Shown piece by piece: positions 1 through 9,320 of a DNA stretch of 64,000 nt (positions are counted from its first letter, which is position 1; each line of letters begins with the position of its first letter). Both the position numbers and the translations under genes were made by a program. Source of the stretch: Novosphingobium sp. (GTDB taxonomy: Bacteria > Pseudomonadota > Alphaproteobacteria > Sphingomonadales > Sphingomonadaceae); NCBI RefSeq assembly GCF_030699305.1, contig NZ_JAUYNB010000008.1:62001-126000 (forward strand), in the 5' to 3' direction. The notes beneath the pieces were generated by a model. It worked only from the letters and a program-made list of their open reading frames with translations. It searched no databases and had not been told where the DNA came from.

Positions 1-229
1 AATAGGCCATGCGGGTGGGATCATAACCCGCGTCGTCCCACACGAAGATCCGCCAGGTCACCGTCTTGCGGTTGGGATAGAACGGCGTGTGGATCCAGCA
101 GCCGATCTTGCGCGCCGGAATGTTGAACGACCACCAGTTGGTTTCCGTTTCATAGGGATCGTCCGACAACTGGTGATAGCAGTCGTCCTCCGGCTTGAAG
201 GCATAGGGATCGTTTTCAGGCGCGCTCAT
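1..229 (-). CDS. Partial CDS, N-terminal 76 residues of a DUF7064/7065-like protein (tentative)
   Basis: The gene starts at an ATG whose complement lies at 227-229 and runs off the left window edge, so it is absent from the ORF track. The readable start is MSAPENDPYAFKPEDDCYH, followed by a Trp-rich stretch (ETNWWSFNIPARKIGCWIH) and WRIFVWDDAGYDP. This pattern recalls lipocalin-like proteins related to hydroxyneurosporene synthase that occur in steroid and terpenoid gene clusters. The family assignment is from memory of the pattern and is tentative. It diverges from the DUF35 gene at 382 and shares the operator at 266-278. Confidence 0.6.
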   Translation of the reverse strand, partial: MSAPENDPYAFKPEDDCYHQLSDDPYETETNWWSFNIPARKIGCWIHTPFYPNRKTVTWRIFVWDDAGYDPTRMAY

Positions 230-265
230 CAGGGCTCTCTTCCACTCACAGTTTCGCGCTAATAG

Positions 266-278
266 TAAACCTGGTTAT
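266..278. promoter_or_regulatory. Candidate GntR operator, copy 1
   Basis: TAAACCTGGTTAT matches the shared palindrome ATAACCWGGTTAT at 11 of 13 positions; the AACC-T-GGTT core is perfect. It lies in the divergent promoter region between the gene starting at 229 (-) and the one at 382 (+). Confidence 0.6.
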
Positions 279-381
279 ATATGTTTCAAGCCCTGTTCGG
301 CAGATTGCACTTGACGGCACGGTCGTTTCAGGTGGAAAACTGACGCAACGTCAATAATGACCGCCCCACGGGAGATACCGC

Positions 382-792
382 TTGCGCCCCCTGCCCGAAC
401 TTACGCCCGAAAACACCGCGTTCTGGACCGGTGGCGCGCGCGGCGAACTGATGATCGCCTGCTGTAATGATTGCAACACCGCGATCCATCCGCCGCAGAT
501 CGTCTGCCCGGCCTGCCTGTCGCGCAATGTCGCGGCGCGGGCGATGGCGGGAACGGGCACGGTCTATACCTTCACGGTCAACCATCAGCCCTGGCTGCCC
601 GATATGGCCGTGCCGTTTGCGCTGGCCGTGGTCGATGTCGATGGCGCCCCCGGCGTGCGGGTGACCGCGCCGGTGATCTCGGACCAGCCTGAGACGGTTC
701 AGATCGGCCAGCGGATGCAAATCCGGTTCGAGGCGGCAGGCGATGTCTGGCTGCCGAAATGGCAACCGCTTGAAACGGGAGCATGCGCATGA
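382..792 (+). CDS. DUF35 OB-fold/zinc-ribbon protein, partner of the next gene
   Basis: 136 aa. The N-terminal part (about residues 15-50) carries a rubredoxin-like zinc ribbon, CCNDCNT then CPAC, and the remainder is the OB-fold part of the DUF35 (ChsH2-like) family. The start codon is TTG with GGGAG seven bases upstream; no in-frame ATG exists upstream. Its stop overlaps the start of the thiolase-fold gene (ATGA), a coupling expected for subunits of one complex. In actinobacterial steroid side-chain degradation, DUF35 proteins bind acyl-CoA and form an aldolase with Ltp2. By analogy this is the acyl-CoA docking subunit for the 789-1961 product; the substrate is unknown. Confidence 0.85.
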   Translation: MRPLPELTPENTAFWTGGARGELMIACCNDCNTAIHPPQIVCPACLSRNVAARAMAGTGTVYTFTVNHQPWLPDMAVPFALAVVDVDGAPGVRVTAPVISDQPETVQIGQRMQIRFEAAGDVWLPKWQPLETGACA

Positions 793-1961
793 CCATGGGC
801 AAAGCCGCGATCACCGGCACCGGCATGTCGACCATCGGTCGCAACACCGGCCGCCCCGCGATGGATCACCTGCTCGAAGCCGCGCAGCAGGCGCTGGCCT
901 CTGCCGGGCTGACCCGCGCCGATATCGACGGGATCTGCACCTATCCGGGCAAGACCGACAACTCCCCCGGCCAGTCCCCGCTGGGCACGGGCGAGGTGCG
1001 CGGTGCGCTGGGCCTCAAGACCCGCTGGCACAGCGCCGTCCCCGATGGCCCGGCGCAGATGGCCCCGATCATGGTGGCGGCGATGGCGGTGATGACGGGA
1101 CAGGCGCGCCACGTGCTGTGCTTTCGCGCGCTGACCGAAAGCTCATCGCAAAGCGCGGGACGGCGCGCCAGTATTGCGGGGGCAGGCAAACCCCAGATTG
1201 GCGGCTGGCTCAGCTGGCTGGTTTCCGTAGGGGCCATGTCGGCCTCCAACTGGGCGGGCTGGATGGCCACGCGCTATTTCCACGAATTCGGGATGACGCG
1301 CGAGCATCTGGGCATGGTCGCCACCGGCCAGCGCCAGTTCGCGCTGATGAACCCGGCCGCCGTGATGCAAAAGCCGCTGAGCATGGCCGACTATCACGAC
1401 GCGCGGATGATCTCGTCCCCGCTGGGACTGTTCGATTGCGATATCCCGATTGACGGCGCGGCGGTGGTGATTGTCTCCGCTGCGGACGCAGCCCGCGATT
1501 GCGCGCGTGCGCCATTGCGGATCGAGGCGCTCGGATCGGCGCTGCAATCGCAGGAAACATGGGACCAGCGGCCTGACCTTACCACCATGGGTGCGCACGA
1601 TGCCAGCGCGGACTTGTGGGCGCGGACCGATTTCAAGCCCGCCGATGTGGATGTGCTGGCGCTTTATGACGGGTTCAGCATTTTTGTGCCGATGTGGCTG
1701 GAAGCACTGGGCTTCTGCGGCCACGGCGAGGCAAAGGACTTCATCGCCGCCGGCAACATCGGCCCCGGTGGGCGGTTCCCGGTCAACACCGGCGGCGGGC
1801 AACTGTCGGGCGGGCGGCTCCACGGGTTCGGCCTGCTCCACGAAGCCTGCCAGCAACTGTGGGGCGATACGGGAGCGCGGCAGGTGGCGGATGCGAAGAC
1901 CGCCGTCTGCGGCATGGGCGGCGGGTTCATTGCCGGGGCCATGCTGCTCAACCGCGATTGA
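789..1961 (+). CDS. Thiolase-fold (lipid-transfer/Ltp2-like) protein, probable aldolase subunit
   Basis: 390 aa, taking the ATG of the ATGA overlap at 789 (GGGAG seven bases upstream); the track start at 783 is two codons longer. It has the SCP2/Ltp-type thiolase fold, but the usual nucleophilic Cys region reads DGPAQM and the C-terminal GHP motif reads SGGRLHGFG, so thiolase activity is unlikely. The motif DVDVLALYDGF is shared with the paralogue at 11184. Ltp2-ChsH2(DUF35) complexes carry out retro-aldol cleavage of beta-hydroxyacyl-CoA using tyrosines. Here HGFG replaces the paralogue's HAYG, so the substrate or mechanism may differ. Confidence 0.8.
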   Translation: MTMGKAAITGTGMSTIGRNTGRPAMDHLLEAAQQALASAGLTRADIDGICTYPGKTDNSPGQSPLGTGEVRGALGLKTRWHSAVPDGPAQMAPIMVAAMAVMTGQARHVLCFRALTESSSQSAGRRASIAGAGKPQIGGWLSWLVSVGAMSASNWAGWMATRYFHEFGMTREHLGMVATGQRQFALMNPAAVMQKPLSMADYHDARMISSPLGLFDCDIPIDGAAVVIVSAADAARDCARAPLRIEALGSALQSQETWDQRPDLTTMGAHDASADLWARTDFKPADVDVLALYDGFSIFVPMWLEALGFCGHGEAKDFIAAGNIGPGGRFPVNTGGGQLSGGRLHGFGLLHEACQQLWGDTGARQVADAKTAVCGMGGGFIAGAMLLNRD

Positions 1962-1987
1962 GTTTTGTCGGCAGCAAATCAACCACG

Positions 1988-2061
1988 CCCGTTCGTGTCG
2001 AGCGAAGTCGAGACACATCGCGCCGCGCCAGCGTGTCTCGACTTCGCTCGACACGAACGGG
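1988..2061. repeat. 29-bp perfect inverted repeat with 16-nt loop, sphingomonad-type
   Basis: Arms at 1988-2016 and 2033-2061 are exact reverse complements, containing GTGTCGAGCGAAGTCGAGACAC. The element lies between the convergent thiolase-fold gene (+) and amidohydrolase gene (-), where it can act as a bidirectional terminator. No T-run follows either arm. Similar GTGTCGAGCGAAGTCGAGA elements are dispersed in sphingomonad genomes (recollection, not checked). Confidence 0.85.
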
Positions 2062-2064
2062 GGG

Positions 2065-3399
2065 TTAGTTTGAAAAAGCTACTGTACCGCCGATAATCGT
2101 TGCCCGCACCCGCTCGGCGCAGAGGTCAGCCAGCACATCGGTCATGGTGCCTGCACACAGGATCAGGTCAGCCGACGCGCCCACGGCAATCTCGCCCTGG
2201 GCATAGAGCGCCAGCGCAGCTGCAGCGGCAATCGCCTCGCCCTGCCCCAGCAGCTGGCCATCGCGAGTCAGCCGGTCGCGTGCAGTGCGCATGCCCAGCC
2301 ACGGGTCGATGCCCGCATAAGGTGCGTCCGATCCGGCCCGCAGCGCAATGCCAGCGGCCAGCAGGCTGCCTGCGCGATAGAGTTCGTCCCACTGCTCCGC
2401 CCCCAGCGTCGCGCGATAGCGGTCCCCGCGGTCGTGAATGAAGGCCGGGTTGGTCACGACCGTCAGCCCGGCCTCGGCCATCACCGGGATGAAGGCGGCA
2501 GGGATCATACCGCCGTGTTCGATCCGGTCGCCGGCGCGCGCGCCGCCTGCCTGATCGAGCGCGGCGATGAACAGCGCCAGTTCCGCCTCGGTCACGCAGT
2601 GCGCGGCGACGTTTCGCCCGGCCTGCCGCGCCCAGCCGATCCGCGCAGCCAGCGCATCCAGCGCGGGCGGATCGCGTTCGTCGATCAGCAGCTTGAGCGG
2701 CCCCAGCGCATAGCCCGCCCCCGGCTTCAGCGCCTCGCTGCCCATCAGCACCAGCCGCTGCGGCAGCTTGCCCACCAGCAGCGCGGCTTCGGCGGGGCCG
2801 TTGTTGGCGCCCGCGTCGGTCAGCCCGGTCAGACCAAGTGCAGCCAGATCCTGCCCCAGTCCGGCCAGATCGGGCACGGCGGCGGGCAGCGCGGCGGCAA
2901 GCCACTGATCCTCGCGCCAGAACCGACCGGTTGGCTGCCCGTGCGCATCGCGCTCTGCGCCTGATGGCGGCGGCGTATCGCCGAGCAGCGCCAGCGCGGC
3001 GGAATTGAGCGCCCACAGCGCCCCGGTGCGGTCTTGCAGCCGCAGCGGGGTGCCTGCCAGCCACTGATCCAGCAGCGCGGCATCAGGCAACCCGCCCGCA
3101 CGCTCGTCATAGCTCACCGCCCGGACCCACCCACCATGGCGCCGCCCCGCGACCAGCGCCTGAGCAACCGCCGCCGCATCGACCAGCCCGGTCAGGTCCA
3201 CCGAATGCCGCCGCGCAGCAGTCGCCAGAATGTGCAAATGGTGATCGTGCAGCCCCGGCAACAGCACATCGCCGCGCCCGTCGATTTCCGCCGTGCCGCG
3301 CGGAAGGTTGCGGCCAATTGTGGTAATCCGTCCGTCCGCCAGCGCGAGATCGACTGCCGCCCCGCCCCACGGACGCACATCGCGCAGCACCAGCGTCAT
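2065..3399 (-). CDS. Amidohydrolase family 3 (YtcJ-like) metal-dependent hydrolase
   Basis: 444 aa. The track ORF begins at 3576, but the real start is the ATG at 3399 (MTLVLRDVRPWGG), which overlaps the upstream stop as ATGA. Metal-ligand motifs of the amidohydrolase superfamily are visible: DHHLH near residue 55, AAHCV, IEHGG and a late GSDAPY. The C-terminal part (GEIAVGASADLILCAG) is the small beta domain typical of the family. It is the last gene of the seven-gene leftward operon 10630-2065. YtcJ-like enzymes hydrolyse C-N bonds; the substrate here is unknown. Confidence 0.82.
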   Translation of the reverse strand: MTLVLRDVRPWGGAAVDLALADGRITTIGRNLPRGTAEIDGRGDVLLPGLHDHHLHILATAARRHSVDLTGLVDAAAVAQALVAGRRHGGWVRAVSYDERAGGLPDAALLDQWLAGTPLRLQDRTGALWALNSAALALLGDTPPPSGAERDAHGQPTGRFWREDQWLAAALPAAVPDLAGLGQDLAALGLTGLTDAGANNGPAEAALLVGKLPQRLVLMGSEALKPGAGYALGPLKLLIDERDPPALDALAARIGWARQAGRNVAAHCVTEAELALFIAALDQAGGARAGDRIEHGGMIPAAFIPVMAEAGLTVVTNPAFIHDRGDRYRATLGAEQWDELYRAGSLLAAGIALRAGSDAPYAGIDPWLGMRTARDRLTRDGQLLGQGEAIAAAAALALYAQGEIAVGASADLILCAGTMTDVLADLCAERVRATIIGGTVAFSN

Positions 3400-4319
3400 G
3401 CCAGCCGCTCCGCATAGGCCGCCGCGACCCGCGCCATTGCCATGTCGATCAGCCCGCGCTGGCCCGCCAGCACTGCCAGCGCGGCTTCCAGCCCGGTCAG
3501 CGGATCGGCCAGCGCATCGCCCAGGAAGCGCGGCTCGCCCTGCTCCCACCGGACCAGCCCGCCCGCCGCCGCGCAATCATCGCCAAACCCCACCCGCGCC
3601 GCGCCCGCCCCGGTGAAGCCGTGCGCGGTGATTGCCGCCCAGGTGAGGTGCGGGAAAGCCGCAGGCCTCAGCCCCAGCCGCGCAAGCGCAGCAGGCCGCG
3701 CGCTGGTGACCACCACATCGGCGTTGGCCAGTTCAGCCAACAATCGCTCGCGCCCACCGGGCGTGCGCAAATCGAGCGCCAGCCGCGCCTTGCCCGCATT
3801 GATCCGCGCATCGAGCCGCGGCGATCCCGCCGGGGTGGGATCGGGCCGCCCCACACTTTCGATCCGCAGCACCTCTGCCCCGGCCCGCGCCAGCAATCCC
3901 GCACAGAGCGGCCCGGCCCAGAGCGCCGACAGGTCCACCACCCGGCACGGAACCGTGCGGCCGCCCGGCGGCGCAAGGGCTTGCGGTGCACTTTCCCCCA
4001 CCACAGCGACCGGCAGTTGCAGTTCCGCCGCGCGGTGCATGAAATCTGCCGCCGCGCTCTCCCGCGCTGCTGCCGTGACAGCCTCCCACGGATCGCCATC
4101 CCGTCCGGTCAGCGCCGGGATCAGATCCAGATCATCCTCGCGCGCCAGATTGAGGGCGATCCAGCCGTCCTGCGCGGCGATCAACCGGCAGGAACCGTTG
4201 GCCGAAACCCGCCCCGGCGCGGCCAGTCCGCCCGGCGCGTCGCGGGTCAGCAAATCTGGCGGAGACAGGCCCAGTCCGGCCAGTCGCAGCGCCAGCAACT
4301 CGTGCAACCGCTCCATCAT
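3396..4319 (-). CDS. Family III (CaiB/BaiF-like) CoA-transferase with rearranged domain order
   Basis: 307 aa, shorter than the usual ~400. The segment normally near the N terminus (VVDLSALWAGPLCAGLLARAGAEVLRIE) starts only at about residue 128, preceded by a domain without the standard motif. The C-terminal part has GFGDDCAAAGGLV and ADPLTGLEAALAVL, as in a subgroup of actinobacterial CaiB-like proteins, so the order looks like a family trait rather than damage. It is translationally coupled on both sides (ATGA at 4316-4319 and 3396-3399). It probably moves CoA between acids or is a non-catalytic partner; the catalytic Asp is not assigned with certainty. Confidence 0.7.
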   Translation of the reverse strand: MMERLHELLALRLAGLGLSPPDLLTRDAPGGLAAPGRVSANGSCRLIAAQDGWIALNLAREDDLDLIPALTGRDGDPWEAVTAAARESAAADFMHRAAELQLPVAVVGESAPQALAPPGGRTVPCRVVDLSALWAGPLCAGLLARAGAEVLRIESVGRPDPTPAGSPRLDARINAGKARLALDLRTPGGRERLLAELANADVVVTSARPAALARLGLRPAAFPHLTWAAITAHGFTGAGAARVGFGDDCAAAGGLVRWEQGEPRFLGDALADPLTGLEAALAVLAGQRGLIDMAMARVAAAYAERLA

Positions 4320-5344
4320 GGTTCAATGCTGTGGATCAGACCCCAGTCAAACGCCTGCCCTGCCCCGATCCGGAACGCGCCGAGCGTCAGCCACAGCAGC
4401 CGGTGCCGTCCGATGGCGCGGGCGAGACTGACCGTGCCGCCCGCGCCGGGGATCAGCCCCATGCGCAGTTCGGGCAATTGCACAATCAGGTCGGGCGCGC
4501 CGGTTCGCCTCGCAGCGGCAGCGGGCACTTCGATGCCGGAGCCGATGCACGCGCCGTGCAGATGGGTTGCGGCCCGGCTCCCCAGCCGGTGCAGCAGCCG
4601 CCCGCAGGAGCGCTGGGTGCGGATCACGTGCGCGGCGGCGAGATCACGCGCGGTGCCGAATTCAGGCAAATCACCGCCGGTCGAAAAGCACCGCCCCTCA
4701 CCGCGCAAGGTCAGGCTGGGCAGGCTGGGGTCTTCCAGCACGTTGGCAAGCGCCTCATACAGCGCATCGCGCATCGCGGCGGTCATGGCGTTGCGGTTGC
4801 CGGGCGAGGCCAACGTCAGGGTTACGTGATCATCGGCGCGGTCATAGCGCACCGGGTCAGCGGCTTGCGCACCGCTTTCGCCGTGCGGCGCGGCGGCCAG
4901 CCAGCGGGCGAACTCGGCCCCGCCCAGCAGCGTGGAATAGGCCAGCGATTCCAGCTCCAGCGCGGCTTCGAACTCCAGCCCCTCGCCCAGCCGCAGCACC
5001 CGCGCCAGCATGGCGGTAGCAATCGGGCTTTGCGCCGCCGTTGCCCGCACGGCCGCCAGCTGCGCATCCAGCCGGTCCGGCGCAATGCGGACCCACGGCG
5101 CGGGTGCATCAGCCCGGGTCGTGACCATGGCGTCGTAATCAGCGGGATCGAGCATGGGCAGCGCGCCCGCGCGGTCCACCGCAACGATCACCCCGCCTGC
5201 AGGCAGGGCATCGCCCGCCTCGACCAACACCAGCGGCGATCCGGTCAGCGGAGAGTGCGCTTCGGCGCCGATCAGGTCGGATGGAATGGTTGGCATCGCC
5301 TGTTCCATCGACCAAACGGGCCTGCCACGCAATGGGTCAGGCAA
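4316..5344 (-). CDS. Enoyl-CoA hydratase/isomerase-like protein with long N-terminal extension
   Basis: 342 aa from a TTG at 5344 that overlaps the upstream stop (TTGCCTGA) with AAGGGGG just before it; an ATG at 5308 is an alternative. Crotonase signatures appear only from about residue 170: [12 protein letters not shown] (oxyanion hole) and HGACIGSG, then [15 protein letters not shown]. The first ~165 residues are not crotonase-like and I do not recognise them. The crotonase part (~170 aa) is shorter than the usual ~260, so this is an unusual member. It lies between two CoA-transferase genes in the operon. Confidence 0.7.
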   Translation of the reverse strand: MPDPLRGRPVWSMEQAMPTIPSDLIGAEAHSPLTGSPLVLVEAGDALPAGGVIVAVDRAGALPMLDPADYDAMVTTRADAPAPWVRIAPDRLDAQLAAVRATAAQSPIATAMLARVLRLGEGLEFEAALELESLAYSTLLGGAEFARWLAAAPHGESGAQAADPVRYDRADDHVTLTLASPGNRNAMTAAMRDALYEALANVLEDPSLPSLTLRGEGRCFSTGGDLPEFGTARDLAAAHVIRTQRSCGRLLHRLGSRAATHLHGACIGSGIEVPAAAARRTGAPDLIVQLPELRMGLIPGAGGTVSLARAIGRHRLLWLTLGAFRIGAGQAFDWGLIHSIEP

Positions 5345-6566
5345 TGGCCCCCTTGCCCTTCAGTTCCTCGATCCGGTCCCAGTCGAGGCCCAGTTCCATC
5401 AGGAACAGTTCGGTATGCTCACTGGCCTCTGGCGCGCGGGTGTTGGTGACGGCGGCCTTGTCGAACTGCACCGGGTTGGCGACCAGCTTGATCGGCGGGC
5501 CTCCGTCTGCGCTGTCGACTTCGAAGATCCAGCCGTTGGCCTGAACCTGTTCGTCGTGCTCGACATCGGCGGGGGATTGATAGGCCGCCCACTGGCCCTT
5601 CATCGTCTTCAGGCGTTCCAACCAATAGGCGAACGGCTGAGCGGCCATGGCCCGCTTCACTTCGGCAAAGGCGGCCGCAGAGTTTTCCCACAATTTCTCA
5701 ATCGTCGAAAACCGGGGATCGTTCGCACAGTCCGAGATGCCAAGGTGGGCGAACGTATCCGCGATCAGCGGCGCGGGTGACAGCACGGTCAGGTTGATGA
5801 AGCCGCCATCACTGGTCTTGAACACGCCCATGAACGGATTGGTGCCAACCACGTCCTGCCCGGGCAGCGCGTTGGCGAACGGATTGACGTTCAGTTCCAT
5901 GCACACATCGATGCTGCACGCGGTCGCCCAGATGCCCGATGACAGCAGCGAAACGTCCACCTCGGTCGCCTCGCCCGTGCGTTCGCGGTGGAACAGCGCG
6001 GCGGCGATCCCGCCCGCGATGTTCATGCCGCCGATAGTATCGCCGTAAGCCGGTCCCGGCTGGGTCAGCGGCCCTTCCAGTTCCCTCGGCGTGACCAGCA
6101 CGGCTGATCCGCCGCGCGCCCAATAGGCCGTGGAATCGAACCCGCCCTTGTCGCGTTCCGGCCCCTTTTCGCCAAACGCCGACCCGCGCACATAGATGAT
6201 GTTCGGATTGGCCGCGCGGATTTGGTCGACGTCGATCCCCAGCTTTTGCCGGGCCGATGGCAGGTAGTTGGTCAGGAACACATCGCAGGTCTTGGCGATG
6301 GCATAGATCAGCTCGCGGCCCTCGGCGGTCGAAATGTCGATTCCCACGCTGCGCTTGCCACGGTTGGGGTGCTGCATCAGCGAGGAGCGCTGCGGATTGA
6401 CCGCCAGACGCTGCAATTCCTTGATCCCGCGCTGGGCATCGCCGCGCACCGGGTGCTCGATCTTGATCACGTCCGCGCCCCAGTCGGTCAGCACCGCGCC
6501 TGCCGCCGGAACGAACGTGAACTGCGCGACTTCAAGGACCCGCACGCCCTCCATTACCTTGGTCAT
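5337..6566 (-). CDS. Family III CoA-transferase (CaiB/BaiF)
   Basis: 409 aa from the ATG at 6566, preceded by AAAGGGCAGG; the track start is a TTG five codons upstream. The canonical N-terminal motif [30 protein letters not shown] and the catalytic aspartate (GGFDSTAYW, about Asp144) are present, with full family length. Such enzymes transfer CoA from a donor acyl-CoA to a free acid without ATP. In this operon it may activate the acid formed by the P450 and aldehyde dehydrogenase encoded just upstream. Confidence 0.88.
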   Translation of the reverse strand: MTKVMEGVRVLEVAQFTFVPAAGAVLTDWGADVIKIEHPVRGDAQRGIKELQRLAVNPQRSSLMQHPNRGKRSVGIDISTAEGRELIYAIAKTCDVFLTNYLPSARQKLGIDVDQIRAANPNIIYVRGSAFGEKGPERDKGGFDSTAYWARGGSAVLVTPRELEGPLTQPGPAYGDTIGGMNIAGGIAAALFHRERTGEATEVDVSLLSSGIWATACSIDVCMELNVNPFANALPGQDVVGTNPFMGVFKTSDGGFINLTVLSPAPLIADTFAHLGISDCANDPRFSTIEKLWENSAAAFAEVKRAMAAQPFAYWLERLKTMKGQWAAYQSPADVEHDEQVQANGWIFEVDSADGGPPIKLVANPVQFDKAAVTNTRAPEASEHTELFLMELGLDWDRIEELKGKGAIA

Positions 6567-6577
6567 GTCCTGCCCTT

Positions 6578-8053
6578 TCAAGCCGCGTGGAAGCTGATCA
6601 CTTTTTGATAGGTGAACTCGTTCAGCCCATCCTCGCCATATTCGCGGCCATAGCCGGACCGCTTGATCCCGCCGAACGGCGCGTCGGACAGCATCGTGCC
6701 GCCGCCGCCATTGATCGAAACGCTGCCGGTCCGGATGCGCAGCGCCATTTCAAACGCGCGGCCCGCGTCAGCCGAACAGATCGCGCCGGACAGGCCGAAA
6801 TCGCTGGCGTTGGCGAGCGCGATGGCTTCATCGTCATCGTCGAACCCGATCACGGCGCCAATCGGGCCGAACACTTCTTCCTGCGCCAGCCGGCTGTCGT
6901 TGCGGACATTGTCGAACAACGTCGGCTGGAAATAGAACCCCTTGTCCAGGCCGTCCGGGCGCTGCCCCCCGGCGACCAGCGTGGCGCCTTCATCCTGCGC
7001 GATGGCCACATAGCGTTCGGTCCGCTCGCGCGCGACGGCGCGGATCAGGGGGCCGTAATTGACCGTGGGGTCCGCCGGGTTACCGATCTTCAGATGGCCC
7101 AGCATGGCCTGCAAGGTCGCCACGAATTGCGGGCGCACCGAGTTGTGGACCAGATGCCGCGTGGTCAGTGCGCAGCCCTGCCCGCAATGGACGGTGAACC
7201 CGCCGAGCGCCGCCGCTGCCGCTTCCTGGATATTGGCATCGGCCCGCACGATCAGGGCCGATTTGCCCCCCAGTTCCATCACGATCCGCTTCAGCGTGGG
7301 CGCGCCCTGCGCCTGGATCATTTCGCCGACTTTGTCCGATCCGGTAAAGTGGACCAGATCGACGCGGGGATCGGTGGTGAGCAGCTTGCCCGCTTCGATA
7401 TCGCCGGTGACGATGGACAGGACGCCCCTCGGCAGGCCGACCTCGTCCGCGATCTCGCCCAGGATAAGCGCCTGCATCGGGGTATAGGGCGACGGTTTCA
7501 GCACCACGGTGCAGCCCACCACCAGCGCGGGCACGACTTTGCCGATGTTGAGGAAGAACGGGAAGTTGTAGGGCGAAATCGCCGCCACCACGCCCACCGG
7601 CTCGCGGCTGACCACGCCCGTGCCCAGCGTCTTGCCGCCAGCGGCGTTGGGGGTCAGCTCGATCGGCAGCGGGGTGATCGCCGGGCGGCTCGCCAGTTCC
7701 ACGGTGCGGCGAGCGTGCTTCATCGGGATGCCGTATTGCAGGAACTCGGCCAGCATCCGGGTCGATCCTGCCTCGGCCACGATCATGTCGACAATCTCGG
7801 CCTTGCGGGCGTCGATGGCGTCGAGGAACCGGGTCATCAGGGCCTGCCGCCGGGCCACGGGCCAATGCGGCCAATCGGTGTGATCGAACGCATGGCGCGC
7901 CGCTGCAATCGCGGCGTCAACTTGCGCGGCGCTGCCCACGGGAGCGTCGATCAACAGGCTTTCATCGGCCGGGTTGATCACCGGTTCGCGCGTTTCGGTC
8001 GGCTGCCATTCGCCGCCGATGTAGATGCAACCGGGGTGTTTCAGATAGGCCAT
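6578..8053 (-). CDS. NAD(P)-dependent aldehyde dehydrogenase
   Basis: 491 aa from the ATG at 8053, with GAAGGA seven bases upstream; the track's extra residues start at a TTG. Motifs are complete: PYNFPFF cofactor region, [16 protein letters not shown] (general base Glu, about 260) and GQGC (nucleophile Cys, about 294), then [13 protein letters not shown]. It oxidises an aldehyde to a carboxylic acid. With the P450 gene ten bases upstream and a CoA-transferase gene 11 bases downstream, the order suggests hydroxylation, oxidation to the acid, and CoA activation; an intermediate alcohol oxidation would be supplied by P450 over-oxidation or another enzyme. Confidence 0.9.
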   Translation of the reverse strand: MAYLKHPGCIYIGGEWQPTETREPVINPADESLLIDAPVGSAAQVDAAIAAARHAFDHTDWPHWPVARRQALMTRFLDAIDARKAEIVDMIVAEAGSTRMLAEFLQYGIPMKHARRTVELASRPAITPLPIELTPNAAGGKTLGTGVVSREPVGVVAAISPYNFPFFLNIGKVVPALVVGCTVVLKPSPYTPMQALILGEIADEVGLPRGVLSIVTGDIEAGKLLTTDPRVDLVHFTGSDKVGEMIQAQGAPTLKRIVMELGGKSALIVRADANIQEAAAAALGGFTVHCGQGCALTTRHLVHNSVRPQFVATLQAMLGHLKIGNPADPTVNYGPLIRAVARERTERYVAIAQDEGATLVAGGQRPDGLDKGFYFQPTLFDNVRNDSRLAQEEVFGPIGAVIGFDDDDEAIALANASDFGLSGAICSADAGRAFEMALRIRTGSVSINGGGGTMLSDAPFGGIKRSGYGREYGEDGLNEFTYQKVISFHAA

Positions 8054-8063
8054 CGTCGATCCT

Positions 8064-9320
8064 TCAAGACTTGGCGGCAACGTCCCAGACGATGGGCAGG
8101 TTGCGAATGGACAGCAGACCGGCGGTCACGGTGGTGTCCGCGCCGGGTTTCACCCGGAACGTCGGCACGCGGGCCAGAAATTCTTCCAGCAGGATGCGCA
8201 GTTCACGCCGGGCGAGATGCGCGCCAAGGCACAGATGGACCCCGCCAACGAAAGTGTAATGCCGGTTGGCGCTGCGGGCCGCATCGAACGTGCGAGGATC
8301 GTCGAACTGAGCGGGATCGAAATTGCCGCTCGTGTTGAGGCAGGTCATGTAATCGCCTGCTTTCAGCGTCACCCCGTCCCAGTCCAGATCCTGCTTCACC
8401 AGCCGGAACGAATTGACCAGCGGCTGCATGCGCAGGAATTCCTCGACCGCGCTGTGGTTCAGTTCCGGATGATCGCGCAGGCGCTGCTGAAGCGGCTGAT
8501 CCAGCGCCATGCGGCGGAACATCTGACTGATCGTGGAGGCGACCGTATCCAGCCCGCCCAGCCACAGGAACCAGGTCATCCCGATGATCTCGTCCGCGCT
8601 CATCGGCTGACCATCGATCACGCCATTGGCGATATGGCTGCCCAGCTTGTCATCGGGGTTGGCCTGCTTGTCGGCGATTAATTCGCGCAAGTAGGCGATC
8701 ACCTGCCGCACCGCCGCGCCCATCCGGGCGTGATCGCGCGAATGCAGGATTTCGTATTCCCACGCCAGGAACTGTTCGAACATCGCGAACGGCAGGCCCA
8801 TCAGGTCCAGGAACACCCGCACCGGATAGACCCGGCCAAAGTCATACGCGATGTCGACTTCGCCGAGGTGCGCAAAGCTGTCGATCATTTCCACCGCCAT
8901 CGCCCGCACTTTGGGTTCCAGAACCTTTAGCGCTACGGGCGTGAAATGGCCGTTCAGGAACTTGCGGTACTTGCCATGCTGCGGCGGATCGATCCCCAGC
9001 GGGATCGATGGAAACGTCTCTCCGGCGAGCGACTGGAACTGCGCCACGCCTTTGGTGGAGAAGGTATCGTTGTCCTCATAGACCCGGCGAATGTCCTCGT
9101 AATGCGCCACCGTCCAGGTGCCGGACGACTTGTCGCCGAACGGATAGGGGCTGTAGAGCAAACGCGGCACGCCGGGCGCGCGCAGCGCATCGGTTGGGGC
9201 ATAGGGGTCCAGCAGGTCGTTCCGGCCACCACCCAGGGCAAACCGCACATCCACCACGCGATCGCGCGGGACATGTGCGGGGGCGGGTTCATCAACCCGC
9301 CATTCCGTCAGCATGCTCAT
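8064..9320 (-). CDS. Cytochrome P450 (soluble bacterial type)
   Basis: 418 aa, no membrane anchor. The I-helix motif reads LGGLDTV (about residues 254-260), the ExxR motif EEFLR (293-297) and the heme-binding loop FVGGVHLCLGAH with Cys364. The heme loop has Val instead of Gly after Phe, a minor variation. It needs an external ferredoxin and reductase, none of which lie nearby. It is coupled by ATGA (9317-9320) to the amidohydrolase 2 gene. Bacterial P450s in such clusters hydroxylate terminal methyl or ring carbons of terpenoids and sterols; the exact substrate is not readable. Confidence 0.93.
   Translation of the reverse strand: MSMLTEWRVDEPAPAHVPRDRVVDVRFALGGGRNDLLDPYAPTDALRAPGVPRLLYSPYPFGDKSSGTWTVAHYEDIRRVYEDNDTFSTKGVAQFQSLAGETFPSIPLGIDPPQHGKYRKFLNGHFTPVALKVLEPKVRAMAVEMIDSFAHLGEVDIAYDFGRVYPVRVFLDLMGLPFAMFEQFLAWEYEILHSRDHARMGAAVRQVIAYLRELIADKQANPDDKLGSHIANGVIDGQPMSADEIIGMTWFLWLGGLDTVASTISQMFRRMALDQPLQQRLRDHPELNHSAVEEFLRMQPLVNSFRLVKQDLDWDGVTLKAGDYMTCLNTSGNFDPAQFDDPRTFDAARSANRHYTFVGGVHLCLGAHLARRELRILLEEFLARVPTFRVKPGADTTVTAGLLSIRNLPIVWDVAAKS

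Noticed and set aside
789-1961. Acetyl-CoA acetyltransferase activity for the two thiolase-fold proteins
   Set aside because: The nucleophilic Cys and the GHP motif are both missing in each protein, so thiolysis is not expected.
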